64,000 bases of DNA from an uncultured Clostridiaceae bacterium. GTDB taxonomy: Bacteria > Bacillota > Clostridia > TANB77 > CAG-508. This document shows, one piece after another, positions 24,780 to 35,130 of this stretch; the stretch's first letter is position 1, and each line of letters opens with the position of its first letter. The notes below the pieces were generated by a model. The model was not told the origin of the DNA and did no database searches. It saw nothing but the letters and a program-made list of their open reading frames with translations. The position numbers were made by a program, and so were the translations under genes. The stretch covers positions 1-64,000 of the forward strand of contig CAOJCG010000007.1 in assembly GCA_948356915.1 (NCBI GenBank), written 5' to 3'.

Positions 24780-25535
24780 CTATTCCTCCAATCCTGCCTT
24801 TATTTTCTTTGCTACAACTACTAATCGTCCGTTTTTGTTGGAATATTCACAAGTGCTTAATGTAATCAATTTATCTCCATATTCTGCTGTCTTTTCTGTT
24901 TCATAAAAAGAAAGCTCTTTACATTTTTTTATAAATGTATCGAACTCCTGCTTTGAACTGCTATTTACAAATTTATAATATTCAAAACCTGTATAAGCAA
25001 CTGTTTTGAATACTGCTATTATTTCATAGTCTGCATTTTCGTATATGGTATTGAAACTTATTACTTTATGATTATTGTAAAATTCTTTCTTTTTATATTT
25101 TTCTAATTCTCCAAACATTTGATTATTCTTAATATGATGACCATATATAATAACATTATCACTTGTTTTTATATTGCAATATTCTGCAATATATGGTGTT
25201 CCTAGTTGTGAATATTGTTTGTAAAAATTTTTTCTTAAATAGTAATCTTTTCTATTGCTTTCTGTCTGCATAACAGGGTAACTTATATTTGTATTTTTTA
25301 TTTCTAACCACCCTACAAAATCATTATTCAATTCATATAACTTTTGCAAATTTATGCTTTCTTCTTGTTGTTTTTCGTTTTGTTCCTCCTGGCATTCCGT
25401 GATAATGTTCTCTAATTCTTCAAAAACTTCGTTTTGTTCTTTATCTTCTTTGTAATTTATTATAATATAGCTAATGCTAGTAACTAAACTAGCTACTAGC
25501 ATTATAACTAAAAATATATAGAACTTTTTATACAT
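24780..25535 (-). CDS. srtB: Class B sortase
   Basis: A 251-residue membrane-anchored transpeptidase with an N-terminal helix (residues 4-24). The catalytic His is in IIYGHHIKNNQMF, the Cys in LITLSTCEYSNKNGRLVVVA, and the Arg in the same segment. It is upstream of the CHAP gene by two bases. Its likely substrate is the ICE adhesin encoded at 48750-53184, which ends in a TPKTG sorting signal. Confidence 0.92.
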   Translation of the reverse strand: MYKKFYIFLVIMLVASLVTSISYIIINYKEDKEQNEVFEELENIITECQEEQNEKQQEESINLQKLYELNNDFVGWLEIKNTNISYPVMQTESNRKDYYLRKNFYKQYSQLGTPYIAEYCNIKTSDNVIIYGHHIKNNQMFGELEKYKKKEFYNNHKVISFNTIYENADYEIIAVFKTVAYTGFEYYKFVNSSSKQEFDTFIKKCKELSFYETEKTAEYGDKLITLSTCEYSNKNGRLVVVAKKIKAGLEE

Positions 25536-25549
25536 ACTGCTACCTCTTT

Positions 25550-27878
25550 CTATATAACTTCATTTAATTTTGTTGTCATCAATTTATAAAGTTCTGTGTC
25601 CTTTGGAAATTTATTTACAAAAGGTATTAGCGAATTTCCTATCTTTAATAATCCGTGTCCTGCCTCAACATTTGTTATAAAACTTAATTCTTGGTCTGAT
25701 ATATTTAATAGTTTTGCAAGTTCTGCTCTGTCTGTGCTTGCTTGATTAAGCATTATGATCAACTCACTATTTGCAAGCATTGTTCTTGCTAAATCACTTC
25801 GTAATAAATCTTCGACATTTTGTGTAATACCAGTACAGCAAGCACCATACTTTCTAACCCTTTTCCACAAAGTAAAAAGGAAGTTAGCTGAATATTCATA
25901 TTGAAACAAAAGATATATCTCGTCAATATAAATATATGTGCTTCTTCCTTTTTGTCTGTTTGCTGTTATTCTATTGAAAATGCTATCTAGTATTACTAGC
26001 ATTGCAATAGGTTGTAATTGTTTTTTTAGTTCTAGTATATTGTAACAAACTAACCTATTATGAATATTTACATTCGTTTGTTTTGCAAATGTGTTCAAAC
26101 TACCATTACTAAATAATTCTATTGCAAGTGCTACATCTTTTGCCTCTTTCTCATTTTGTTTTAGCAATTCTTCCCTAAAATCTTTTAGTGTTGGTGGCTC
26201 TCCCTCATAATCATTATCTTGATATTTTTTATATACATTTGCCGTACATCTATCAATTATTGACCTTTGTTGTGGCTCTAATGCTTTTCCCATAAGTTGC
26301 TCACATAATGAGAGTACAAACTCTGATTTCAATACTATTGGATTCGCATTATCGCCATAAAATTTATTCATATCCATTGCGTTTATATGATTTTTACTTG
26401 TTGAAGATATTTCTACAAGCTCTCCTCCAAGTTCTTTTACAAGTCCTGCAAATTCATTTTCTGGATCAATGATTATTATATCTGCGTCTTTTTCTTTTAG
26501 CATTATAGAACTTATTTCTTGTTTTGCTGTAAAACTCTTACCACTTCCACTAACTCCCAGTATAAAACTGTTTCCATTCAATAATTGTTTTCTGTCTAGT
26601 AATATCATATTTTTTGAAATTGCGTTTTGTCCGTAATATATTCCGTTTAGGGTGCTGTACTTCTTGTACTTTAAAAGGCATAAATACTGCTAGACTTTCT
26701 GTTGTTAATGTCCTCAATGTTTCTATTGTTTCAATTCCAATAGGTAGTGTTGTGTTAAGTCCGTCAAGCTGTTGAAATCTTAATATACCAAACTGACACA
26801 AATTCTTTCTAGCTGTTGTTAATATTGCCTCTGTTGTATTTTCTAGTTCTTTTTCTGTGTCTGCTATAAATACAACTGTAATTAGTCCTAAAAACATACG
26901 CTGATCTCGTGTCATCAAATCATTCAAGAAATCTCGTGCCTCTTGTTCCTGCTGTTCCATATCAAATGGAACTGACGCAAGGAAATTATTATTCTCACTT
27001 TGTTTCCTTATATAATTAGCTTTGTTTGTTTCTACTCCTAACAATATTCGTTCTGCGTCTTTTATTGCCTCATCTGTTGCAACTGGCGATATATCTATTG
27101 TTAATGTTAAGTTTTTACTAATGTCTGTTAGCTCTGCTATCATACTGTCTTTTATAAATGAGGCATACTCTTTTAGGAATATTACTCTACCGAATTTATC
27201 TCCCATTTTGAAATAGTCTTTTTTGAACTCAAAACTGTCTGGACATATATAGTCTTTGAAACTGTGTCCTTTTTGCATATTGTCTATCATATCAAAATTA
27301 AAACTACTTTCCTCTCCTATTCTATAAAAGTTGTGTAACATTTTTAATCTTTCGTTTGAATCTAACTCTATGCAAGCTGAATTTAACTTTTTAAAATGTT
27401 TATTTAAGTCTACTGCTATTCTTCTGAAAGCTGTTCGTGCCTCCTCCAAGTTTTTCTTTTTAATAGTTATTGTTATATACTTTTCTTGCACAATTCCATT
27501 GCTTGTTTTTGCTCCCTCATCTATTAGCCTATTATATTCATTTCTTAATCTATCAAGTTTGTCTTTTTCATTTTCTATTTTAATATTGTTCTCTATATTC
27601 TGCTCATTCATTTTGCTATTTAATATACTAATTTTTACAAGCATTTCACACTCAAAAGAATTAAGTATTTGCATATAGTCTAAAAACATTGCCTCCTTAT
27701 CTTCTTCGCTTGCTACAATGTAGTTAATGTCTGTAAATTTAAAAGTTTTGGAATATTTGTTTTTACCCACTAAAAATACTCCATCTCTCCATATTCTTTT
27801 TACTGGTATGACATCTTGCACACCCTTTGGAATTATATATTTTTCCTTATCTTTTTTGAATAAATCAATTATTTTCAT
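25550..27878 (-). CDS. VirB4/TraE-type conjugation ATPase (one +1 site)
   Basis: The energy-supplying ATPase of the type IV secretion channel. The N-terminal half (residues 1-410) is the VirB4 domain with the DFLNDLMTRDQRMF region. The C-terminal half holds Walker A (FILGVSGSGKSFTAK), Walker B (STYIYIDEIYLLF) and the CTGITQNVEDLL segment. The frame breaks at 26645, where CCTAAA-C-GGAATA must lose the C to give HPKGIYYGQNAISKN, a highly conserved element of these proteins. Corrected length is 775 residues. Confidence 0.9.
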
Positions 27879-27930
27879 AAATCCTACCTCCTTTTAAGAG
27901 GTAAAATCTCAATACTGTTTTTCTTTAATT

Positions 27931-28344
27931 TTATTTATTATCTATTTTTGTTTTCTTTTTGCTCTTTTTCCTTTTCTTGTCTTGTTTTACTTTTTTAGCT
28001 TTCTTCTTGCCTTTTTCACATTGCCTATACATATCCAAATATAGATTATTAGGTTTAAATGTCAGTTTTTTCGGTGTTAATATCTCTGACTTAACCCAAG
28101 CTATAAAAAACTTCTCTGCTGTCATTCCATTGTATTTTACAAATCCTAATAACGCAAAAGGAACTGCACCTGCCATACATAGCCACGATACAGTTCCTGT
28201 ATTATTGAATATTGGTTTTGTTATAAAATATATTCCTACTGCTACAATACAAGCTAATGCCGAACATACAAATTGCCTCATTGTTAAGCCAAAGAATATA
28301 TTTTCTTTGTACTGCCTTATTTCCTTATTTATCTTAACTTCCAT
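27931..28344 (-). CDS. PrgI family membrane protein
   Basis: A 137-residue protein with two helices and the PrgI pattern: YKENIFFGLTMRQFVCSALA, GIYFITKPIF, then VPFALLGFVKYNGMTAEKF. A Lys-rich tail follows. PrgI is a VirB3-like part of the Gram-positive conjugation channel and always precedes the VirB4 gene, as here. Confidence 0.9.
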   Translation of the reverse strand: MEVKINKEIRQYKENIFFGLTMRQFVCSALACIVAVGIYFITKPIFNNTGTVSWLCMAGAVPFALLGFVKYNGMTAEKFFIAWVKSEILTPKKLTFKPNNLYLDMYRQCEKGKKKAKKVKQDKKRKKSKKKTKIDNK

Positions 28345-28350
28345 AAGTGA

Positions 28351-29433
28351 TTATCTCTCCTTTTCCTTTGATTTCTTTTGCTTTTTCATTACTTGTTCAA
28401 CAAACTCTTTTTTATTTTCTACTGTTTCTCTAACTTCGTCATTTACACTTGTTTGCAACTTAAATGTATCTGCTAAATTTCCTCCTGCTTTTACTTTTTC
28501 AAAATCTTCTTTTGCTTTTTTCAAATCATCTCCATAATAATAGCCATATCCCCAGTTTACTTTTTTATCATCTACCTCATAATGAAAAGCTACAATATAT
28601 TCTTTTGTTCCATCTTTAAATTGATGTTCTACAAGTGCTACTTTATCATTATTTCTTTCTCCTGTTTCAAGAATACATTTATTATCTTTTCCTAAATAGC
28701 ATAGATATTTACTTTGTATGATTTCTTTATTATCTTCAAGCCATTCTCTCAAACTATCATAAGTGGATCTCCACGCATTTTTATAATAATCTGTTTCTAT
28801 AAACTTTTTAGCTAAATAATTACAAAAATCATATACATTGTCGCATTCGTCTTTTTCTGATTGACTTAATTTATCATTTAATAAATCATAGCCTAAACAA
28901 AATGCTATATAACTAACTTCACTTTCTTTTTGATATTTTTCTTGTGGAAGTTGTACTTGCCCATTTTCTATTTTTATATAATCTGTTTTTTCATTGTAAT
29001 ATTGCATTATATCTGTTAAATTTGTATTTAATTTTTCACAAATAGTTTTTTTATCAATTCCATTATCTTTACAGTATTTTAGATATTTTTGTAGTCCTAG
29101 TTTATGAGTAAATTCTTCTATACCTATATCCTCAACTTGATACCATATACCAGAATGAAATTCTAAACTCATAAATCCTATTTCGTATTCATTTTCTAAA
29201 TGTGCAAAAACATCATCATCTATATTGTATGCCCAGTCTAATGCAGGATTTATTTCATTATCTTTTAATGTTACCTCATACAGCTCATTATTCTGGTCAT
29301 TTATTACAGCAATAGAATGCTTTGTATTTTGTTTATTTACTAATACATACTCTATTTTCGCATTAGTGAAGTCTTTACTTCTTGCTAACTCATTAACTTC
29401 ATACATTATATTATCAACAATTTCTTTTTCCAT
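28351..29433 (-). CDS. Large ICE-associated hypothetical protein
   Basis: A 360-residue soluble protein with Asp, Glu, Tyr and Trp richness (DWAYNIDDDVFAHLENEYEIG; YVVAFHYEV-type segment near residue 300). I start at the ATG at 29433, which has GGAGGAAAAA upstream; an earlier in-frame start would add eight residues. I do not recognise a domain. It lies between PrgI and another unknown protein in the conjugation operon. Confidence 0.65.
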   Translation of the reverse strand: MEKEIVDNIMYEVNELARSKDFTNAKIEYVLVNKQNTKHSIAVINDQNNELYEVTLKDNEINPALDWAYNIDDDVFAHLENEYEIGFMSLEFHSGIWYQVEDIGIEEFTHKLGLQKYLKYCKDNGIDKKTICEKLNTNLTDIMQYYNEKTDYIKIENGQVQLPQEKYQKESEVSYIAFCLGYDLLNDKLSQSEKDECDNVYDFCNYLAKKFIETDYYKNAWRSTYDSLREWLEDNKEIIQSKYLCYLGKDNKCILETGERNNDKVALVEHQFKDGTKEYIVAFHYEVDDKKVNWGYGYYYGDDLKKAKEDFEKVKAGGNLADTFKLQTSVNDEVRETVENKKEFVEQVMKKQKKSKEKER

Positions 29434-29446
29434 TAGCTTTTTCCTC

Positions 29447-30283
29447 CTATCTCTCACATACTCTCTGTTTTTTCAATTCTTTTTTTACACTATCATAGAT
29501 TTTATCTAAATATTCAAACATTGTTTGACTACACCTTTTGTTGTTAGTAGCTTTAAAAAATCCCTTTTTGGTTTTAAAATTATAATCTGTAAGCCTATTA
29601 TTGATAAATCCCTGTGTTGCAAGTGGAATTTTTATATCATATTCTTTAGCTAAAAAAAGCACACAATTTTGTGTGTCTGGAGTAAATTTATATTCATTAT
29701 CTTTATAAAATTTAAAATCAAATATTTTTATTGTTTCTCCTTTGTATATATTTTGTTTTATTTCTTTTAATTGCCTTTTAAATTCTGTATTTACTTGCTT
29801 TACTGTTTCTCTTTCCTGTTGCTTTCTTGCTTTTAATTCTTCTTGTTCTGCTCTTTTATTTTCTGCAATATATTCTTCTCTGCTATTTTTAGCCATATCA
29901 TACATATTAGGAAAATGTTTAGAAATATATGCTAGTTCACATTTATTGAAGTAGTTTTTTCTTTCAATTTTTCTTGTAAAGAACTCTTTTAAATCAAATG
30001 TAGATAGCTTTTCTATAACACGATCACAATAGTTTTTACTTTCTGTTAGTGTGCTGTCTATACTAGCACTAATAAACTTTTTGAACTCAATTCCTGCTAT
30101 ATTCATTTTCCAATATTCATTGTCTTTATCTTTAAATAAATACTCTTGCCCATAACTTCCTACTTCTGTTTTCAATACAGCTATTTCTGTTCCATTATAA
30201 TTTACTTTTGCAACTCTCTTATTTGCCTTTTTTAACTCATTATCTTCTATAAGCCATACTGTTTCTATATTGATTTGTTCCAT
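29447..30283 (-). CDS. ICE-associated hypothetical protein
   Basis: A 278-residue protein with an N-terminal beta segment (TVWLIEDNELKKANKRVAKV), a long charged coiled coil (about residues 135-185, EEYIAENKRAEQEELKARK) and a C-terminal basic part. No catalytic motif is visible. It is part of the conjugation operon. Confidence 0.65.
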   Translation of the reverse strand: MEQINIETVWLIEDNELKKANKRVAKVNYNGTEIAVLKTEVGSYGQEYLFKDKDNEYWKMNIAGIEFKKFISASIDSTLTESKNYCDRVIEKLSTFDLKEFFTRKIERKNYFNKCELAYISKHFPNMYDMAKNSREEYIAENKRAEQEELKARKQQERETVKQVNTEFKRQLKEIKQNIYKGETIKIFDFKFYKDNEYKFTPDTQNCVLFLAKEYDIKIPLATQGFINNRLTDYNFKTKKGFFKATNNKRCSQTMFEYLDKIYDSVKKELKKQRVCER

Positions 30284-30289
30284 AAGTTA

Positions 30290-30577
30290 TCATCTACTCC
30301 TTTCCTGTTTCTTTTCTTCTTTTTCTGCAATTTTTATCATCTTTTTCAATTCTTCTGTCAATACATTTTTAGGTACTGAAGGATTTGACATTTCTAATTG
30401 CCAATTTATCTCTCCAATTATTTCGTCAATAAATTGTTTTCTAGTTGTAGTCTTTGGTAGATACCCCATTCCATCTTCAAAATGTATCTTTTTTGCTATT
30501 TCGTGCAAGTCTTTATTTCCTCTGATTTCTTCTATCAATATATAATTATCTTTAATATTTTCACTCATAGCTTTCAC
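30290..30577 (-). CDS. ICE-associated hypothetical protein
   Basis: A 95-residue helical protein (NYILIEEIRGNKDLHEIAKK, LPKTTTRKQFIDEIIGEI). The true start may be the fourth codon (MSENIK). It overlaps the end of the winged-helix gene by 17 bases. Not recognised. Confidence 0.6.
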   Translation of the reverse strand: MKAMSENIKDNYILIEEIRGNKDLHEIAKKIHFEDGMGYLPKTTTRKQFIDEIIGEINWQLEMSNPSVPKNVLTEELKKMIKIAEKEEKKQERSR

Positions 30578-30920
30578 AACCTTTCTCTAGTTTGGTATTT
30601 CTGTCTGTATTCAATAATTTATACTTTTTTATACCATCTAGTGTAATTTCATAAATTGCTACTTTTTTACCTGTATATTGACATATTTTCTTATCTAATG
30701 ATTTTACTAACCCCAATTTTTCTAGCTCTGTAAGGCGTGGTGCTGTATAATTTCGTTCTGCACTTGGTATTAGTTTTAATTCAAACAATTCAACTGCTAT
30801 TTCTTTTGCTGTTTTATTCCCTTTTACCAGTCTATTTAATATTTGTGCATACCTTATTTTCTTTTTTAACTGCATATCTTCAAAACTTAATTGTCTTGTT
30901 TGGTGTGTTATTGTACTCAT
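30561..30920 (-). CDS. Winged-helix-type ICE protein
   Basis: A 119-residue protein with a winged-helix pattern: RYAQILNRLVKGNKTAKEIAVELF, then YTAPRLTELEKLGLVKSL and AIYEITLDGIKKYKLL. It may bind DNA and regulate the transfer operon. It is co-directional with the VirB6-like gene upstream, with a gap of 20 bases. Confidence 0.68.
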   Translation of the reverse strand: MSTITHQTRQLSFEDMQLKKKIRYAQILNRLVKGNKTAKEIAVELFELKLIPSAERNYTAPRLTELEKLGLVKSLDKKICQYTGKKVAIYEITLDGIKKYKLLNTDRNTKLEKGCESYE

Positions 30921-30940
30921 ATACTTTCCCTACCTTTCAT

Positions 30941-31780
30941 CTATAATCCCATCATTTCTCGTACAACCCTGTCGCTCATTTTTATAGTTCCTACAAGTAC
31001 CAACATATTGAAAACTAGCTCTCCAATATAGCTCCATACTTGCGTTGCAACAGGTGCGTTCATATCAACTGCCGGTGGTGTAGACGCAAATAGCGAAAAT
31101 ATAATACAAGAAAGCACAATAATTGCTCCCTCCATACATACTGAAGTGTAAGATTTTATAAAACTCTTTGCTACGCTTTGTGATGGCTCTCCTGCCATTG
31201 CTGAAAGTGGAATCGGTGCTATTGCTGTATATAAATAAAGTTTGAAAAACCTACCATAAACACTCATTATCATTACAAAAGAAAGTACAGTTATAAATAG
31301 TCCACCAATAATCGTAATTGCCCATAGTGGAATACTCTCGAAAAATCCGGCAACTTTCTATTGCTGAAATTATTTCTTGTGGTATAACTGTACTCGTGCT
31401 ATTTCCAAAACCTGCTGAACTCATTATTGTAGAGCTTATACCCTGTACTATCTTGAATATTGCAAGCATTAAGTCTAACCCATAGACTACTATTGTATAT
31501 GCTATCGCAAATCGCAAAAATAGCTTAAATGCGTGTTCTGGCTTTTTTACTTCTGAAAATGAATTACAAGTTTTGATTACTCCTGCTAAAAAGAAAATTA
31601 CAAGTAATGCAAGTCCGTATTGCTTGTACTGCTCCGTGTATATTAGTAATTACATTCCATATACCACCGACCTTTAAAATTTTCTGGTGTTTGTGAAACT
31701 AACTGCCATATCTCGCCTAGTTTCCCATTCCAAGTATTGATTGCGTTTTGTAGATTACCTACAATCCAATTATCACTCAA
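30941..31780 (-). CDS. VirB6/TrbL-like channel protein (three +1 sites)
   Basis: A polytopic membrane protein of the conjugation channel, 278 residues after correction. I start at a TTG (31780) behind AGGAGGCGAT, giving NWIVGNLQNAINTWNGKLGE, a typical opening of this ICE family. In-frame CGG codons at 31669, 31617 and 31349 break the frame. Without the extra C they give ENFKGGGIWNV, AVQAIGLALLVIFFL and ESCGFFESIPLWA, which restore the conserved membrane segments and join with MIMSVYGRFFKLYLY at the end. Confidence 0.85.
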
Positions 31781-31844
31781 ATTTATCGCCTCCTATATTT
31801 TTTATAGGAGGGCAATATCTCTTTTATTGTTTTTCTTCAATTTT

Positions 31845-32159
31845 CTAACCTAAAATTAGTTCTAGTATTTGTTTTGCAAAAGCTATAATTACTCCACCTG
31901 CAAGAGTCATAAATCCATTTGCTCTTTGTGATGGATCGTGTGATTTTATAGCCATACCAACTTGCACAATTCCCCATAATAAAAGAATTGCACCTATTGC
32001 ACCTATAATTTGGTACATAAAGTTTTTTAGATTATTGATGACAGCTAATGGGTCATCTGTTGCAAATACTGTATTGTTTCCAACTAATAATACAGCTCCA
32101 ACTGTAAAAATTTTCATTCCTATACTTAATAATTTTTGTTTACTTATTTTCTTTTTCAT
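31845..32159 (-). CDS. Maff2-family pilin-like protein
   Basis: A 104-residue membrane protein with a signal-like N terminus ending in NNTVFATDDPL and a second helix (YQIIGAIGAILLLWGIVQVG), followed by the SHDPSQRANGFMTLAGG segment that marks the Maff2 family of conjugative elements. The arrangement is VirB2/TrbC-like, so it may be a channel or pilus subunit. It lies between the coupling protein and VirB6-like genes. Confidence 0.85.
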   Translation of the reverse strand: MKKKISKQKLLSIGMKIFTVGAVLLVGNNTVFATDDPLAVINNLKNFMYQIIGAIGAILLLWGIVQVGMAIKSHDPSQRANGFMTLAGGVIIAFAKQILELILG

Positions 32160-32216
32160 AAAAAATTCCTCTCTTTCCGAGAGGGCATATTTATCTTATT
32201 TTGTTTTTCTTCAAAA

Positions 32217-34031
32217 TTAGTTATCTTTTTTAGATTCTTTCATAAAGTATTCATCTATTTCTTCATCAATTAAGATTTCATAATTTCCTATATCTTTATA
32301 CTCTTTACATTTAATATCACTTGTATCGGTATCTATTGATATAGTAGCAATAGCATTTTCTGTATTGCCGTGTATATAAGTTTTGTACCCTCCATCTTCT
32401 GTTAGTTTGATGTTTGGGTGTGCAAATGTGTTATATTTTAAATCTATTATTGGTCTTTCTCCTCTTATAAACAATAAAGCATACTTATTGTCTAACATTC
32501 GGACTTCGTCTGGTGTCATTAGTTCTCTACCTGCTATCTGGTAGTTTGTGCTATAACTTCCAGAATGCCCTGTGCTTTTTCCGATAGGTATTGGTATCAA
32601 TAGTTTCCTTTCCTAGAAGTTCGCTGATATACTTATGTGTGGACTGCTCATTTCCGTCCGTAAGTACAAGAGCTCATCACAGTTACCAACTATGCTTTCC
32701 CATTGTTTTTCAAACAATGTTTTTAATTGTGCAAGATTTTGTAATATTATTGAAACTGATACACCTCTCGAACGCATTGTGGCAAGTATTTTGTCAAAAT
32801 CGTCCGGCAATGATACATTTGCGAACTCGTCCATTATAAAATGCACATTTACAGGCAATGCACCTTTGTATTTGTGGTCTGCTATATAAAATAATTGCTG
32901 AAATATTTGTGTATATAGCATTGAAACAATAAAGTTAAATGATGTGTCATTATCTGGAATAAGTGCAAACAATGCTACTTTCTTTTCTCCAATACTTGCA
33001 AGCTCCATTTCGTCCTCCATTGTTAGATTCGCTAAATCTCGCAAATTAAACTTTTCTAACCTAGAGGCTAATGTTATTTGAATTGATTTTAGTGTTTTTG
33101 CCGAACCAGAATGATAACTCCTATAATATTTTAATGCTATATGCTGTGGGTTTATTTCTTCTATCATTTTAAATAATTCGTCTAGTGGACTTTCGTATTC
33201 ATCATCATCTTCCTTTACATCTCCTGCCCTCAATAGTTCTAATACCATATCAAAATTTTGCTCATACTCTGGAGCTTCATATTTTAATAGAAAAATTAAA
33301 GACATAAGTAACATTGAGGCTGATGTGTCCCAGAATGGATCGTTACTTTGACTTCCGTTTTGGTGTTGTACTCTTAAATAAATTCGTTACAAGTCTTTGA
33401 ACATCATTGTCAGTTTTTAGGTATTTAAACGGATTATAACCATAACTTAAATTCATATTGATTAAGTCTAATACTTTTACTTCAAAACCTTTTTGTTCTA
33501 GCATATACCCTGTGTCCCTTAAAATTTCGCCTTTTGGATCTAAAATGATATATGAATTGTTAGAGGCTTGTAGTAAATTAGGTTTTGCATAAAACAATGT
33601 TTTACCTGCACCGACTTCCGACCAATTACTAATGTATTAAGATTTCTTCTGTGTTTTTTAGCATTTAGTCCTAGTCTTATATCTTGTGTTAGTATTCTGT
33701 TTTCGCTTTCTGGTAGTTGTTTATATTTTTTATTGATTTCTCTTGTATTTCCCCATTTCGATGATCCGTGTTCTTTACCTTTTTTATAATTCTTTCTAGT
33801 AGAAAAATATGCTCCTATTCCTATAAAATAAGAAAATAAAAAAATAGCAACAGTTTTTGTGCTATTCTCTACAATACTTATTTTAAATGGTGTGTTTAGT
33901 GCTACTGGCAACTCATTTATTATTTTTGCAAGTCCTCCGTCTAATAATGGTGCTACTAAAAGTGCAAGCCATATAACAGGTATTATTCCAATAATAGTTA
34001 GTATTACATATATTCTATTATCTTGTTTCAT
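32217..34031 (-). CDS. VirD4/TraG type IV coupling protein (six +1 sites)
   Basis: The ATPase that brings the relaxase-DNA complex to the channel. Corrected length is 602 residues: two N-terminal helices, Walker A near residue 145, Walker B (HFIMDEFANVSLP) near 400, and the LGGNEQSTHKYISE end motif. Six in-frame CGG codons break it: 33620, 33613, 33357, 32660, 32656 and 32583. Dropping each extra C gives VIGGSGAGKTLFYAKPN (two sites inside Walker A), TPKGSQSNDPFW, YLGGNEQST (two sites) and NTYGKSTGHSG. I start at the ATG at 34031 with GGAGATAGAG upstream. Confidence 0.9.
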
Positions 34032-34227
34032 CTCTATCTCCTTTTTTTCGGTGGAATATTCCCTTTTGCTTTTTAGATGGTGCTTTCGCAACTTTTATAA
34101 TAACTTTATCTATTAAGTCTGTTTCTTTTTCTTGCTGTCTTAATTCATTTTTCATACTTAATAGAGAATTTATTATAATTGCATAGACTATTCTGTCCAT
34201 TTCAACTACTCTTTTTTCATCTTCCAT
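34018..34227 (-). CDS. Small ICE protein, unknown
   Basis: A 69-residue basic protein (MDRIVYAIIINSLLSMKNE, then a Lys-rich end). It overlaps the start of the coupling protein gene by 14 bases, so translation is coupled. Not recognised. Confidence 0.6.
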   Translation of the reverse strand: MEDEKRVVEMDRIVYAIIINSLLSMKNELRQQEKETDLIDKVIIKVAKAPSKKQKGIFHRKKGDRDETR

Positions 34228-34235
34228 AGAACTTC

Positions 34236-35126
34236 CTACCTTTCATATTCTCTATTAGTTTTGTTTCTGTTTTGCATTCCTACATCTCTGTCCATTCCCT
34301 CTGCTAGTATTTCAAAACATTCTCGTCCTTTTGCTAATTCTGCCTTTACTTCTTGTGGTGTCATCTGTTTTAGTTCTTCTGGTATTCTTTCAAAATTAAA
34401 GTCTTTCGTTGGAACTCCATATCTTTTACATACCATATATGCAACACTTTCATTTTTAAAAGTATTTAGCTCTGAATCTGCAAAAGATAATGTGTGAATA
34501 CTTGCAATTTCTCTTACTAACCCACTAATTATTTGTTCTACTTCTGCTCTTTCTGCTACTTCTATAATTCTTTCATCTGCATTAAAATTAACTAACTTAT
34601 TAGCATTTGAAGTATTTTGTACTGGTCTTACTTCAACTGGCGAAATAGATAATATTGATTTCATTATACTTTCCTTTGAAAATGGAACTGTATTTAGTTG
34701 CCTTTTTACTCTCATATCTGAAATATCATATACATTTTTAGGATTATAGCTTTGTGCCTCTGTTCCGTCATCTCTTTCGTAAATATCGCCTTGCTCTAAT
34801 ATAATTATTTTGTTTGGCTTTCCTGCAAAATTTATATTATCTTTCTTCCACCCCTCTGCGTCTTTTAGTTGTGTAGCTTTTGGGTTTTGTGCTGTTACAA
34901 GTAAAGCATTTCCTACTGAATAAGTTGGAAATTTGCTTTGCACATTTAAGTAGGTTTTATAAAGTTCTCCACTTTCTGTTATTTTTGTTGCCATTTCATC
35001 TTGTGTATTATATGCAAATTCTCTGTCTTGTTGTTTTCCCTTTCCCCATTCTTCTTTGTTAAATTCTTCTTTGCTATTTTGCACATTATTGACTGCACTT
35101 TTTATAATATCGTTTATCATACTCAT
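34236..35126 (-). CDS. ArdC-like protein with a degenerate protease motif
   Basis: A 296-residue protein. Its first half matches the ArdC single-strand-DNA-binding domain (FPTYSVGNALLVTAQNPKAT, then LKDAEGWKK). ArdC proteins protect incoming DNA from host restriction. In ArdC the second half is a metallopeptidase with HEIAH; the equivalent here reads VREIASIHTLSF and lacks the metal-binding histidines, although the following NESVAYMVCKRYGV still fits. It is therefore probably a binding protein only. Confidence 0.75.
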   Translation of the reverse strand: MSMINDIIKSAVNNVQNSKEEFNKEEWGKGKQQDREFAYNTQDEMATKITESGELYKTYLNVQSKFPTYSVGNALLVTAQNPKATQLKDAEGWKKDNINFAGKPNKIIILEQGDIYERDDGTEAQSYNPKNVYDISDMRVKRQLNTVPFSKESIMKSILSISPVEVRPVQNTSNANKLVNFNADERIIEVAERAEVEQIISGLVREIASIHTLSFADSELNTFKNESVAYMVCKRYGVPTKDFNFERIPEELKQMTPQEVKAELAKGRECFEILAEGMDRDVGMQNRNKTNREYER

Positions 35127-35130
35127 AAAC

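Noticed and set aside
31630..31640. CACGGA in the VirB6-like gene as another +1 site
   Set aside because: The codons CAC GGA read normally as His-Gly in the corrected frame. Only the neighbouring ATA-C-GGA needs the skip. Many such natural NNC-GGN pairs exist.
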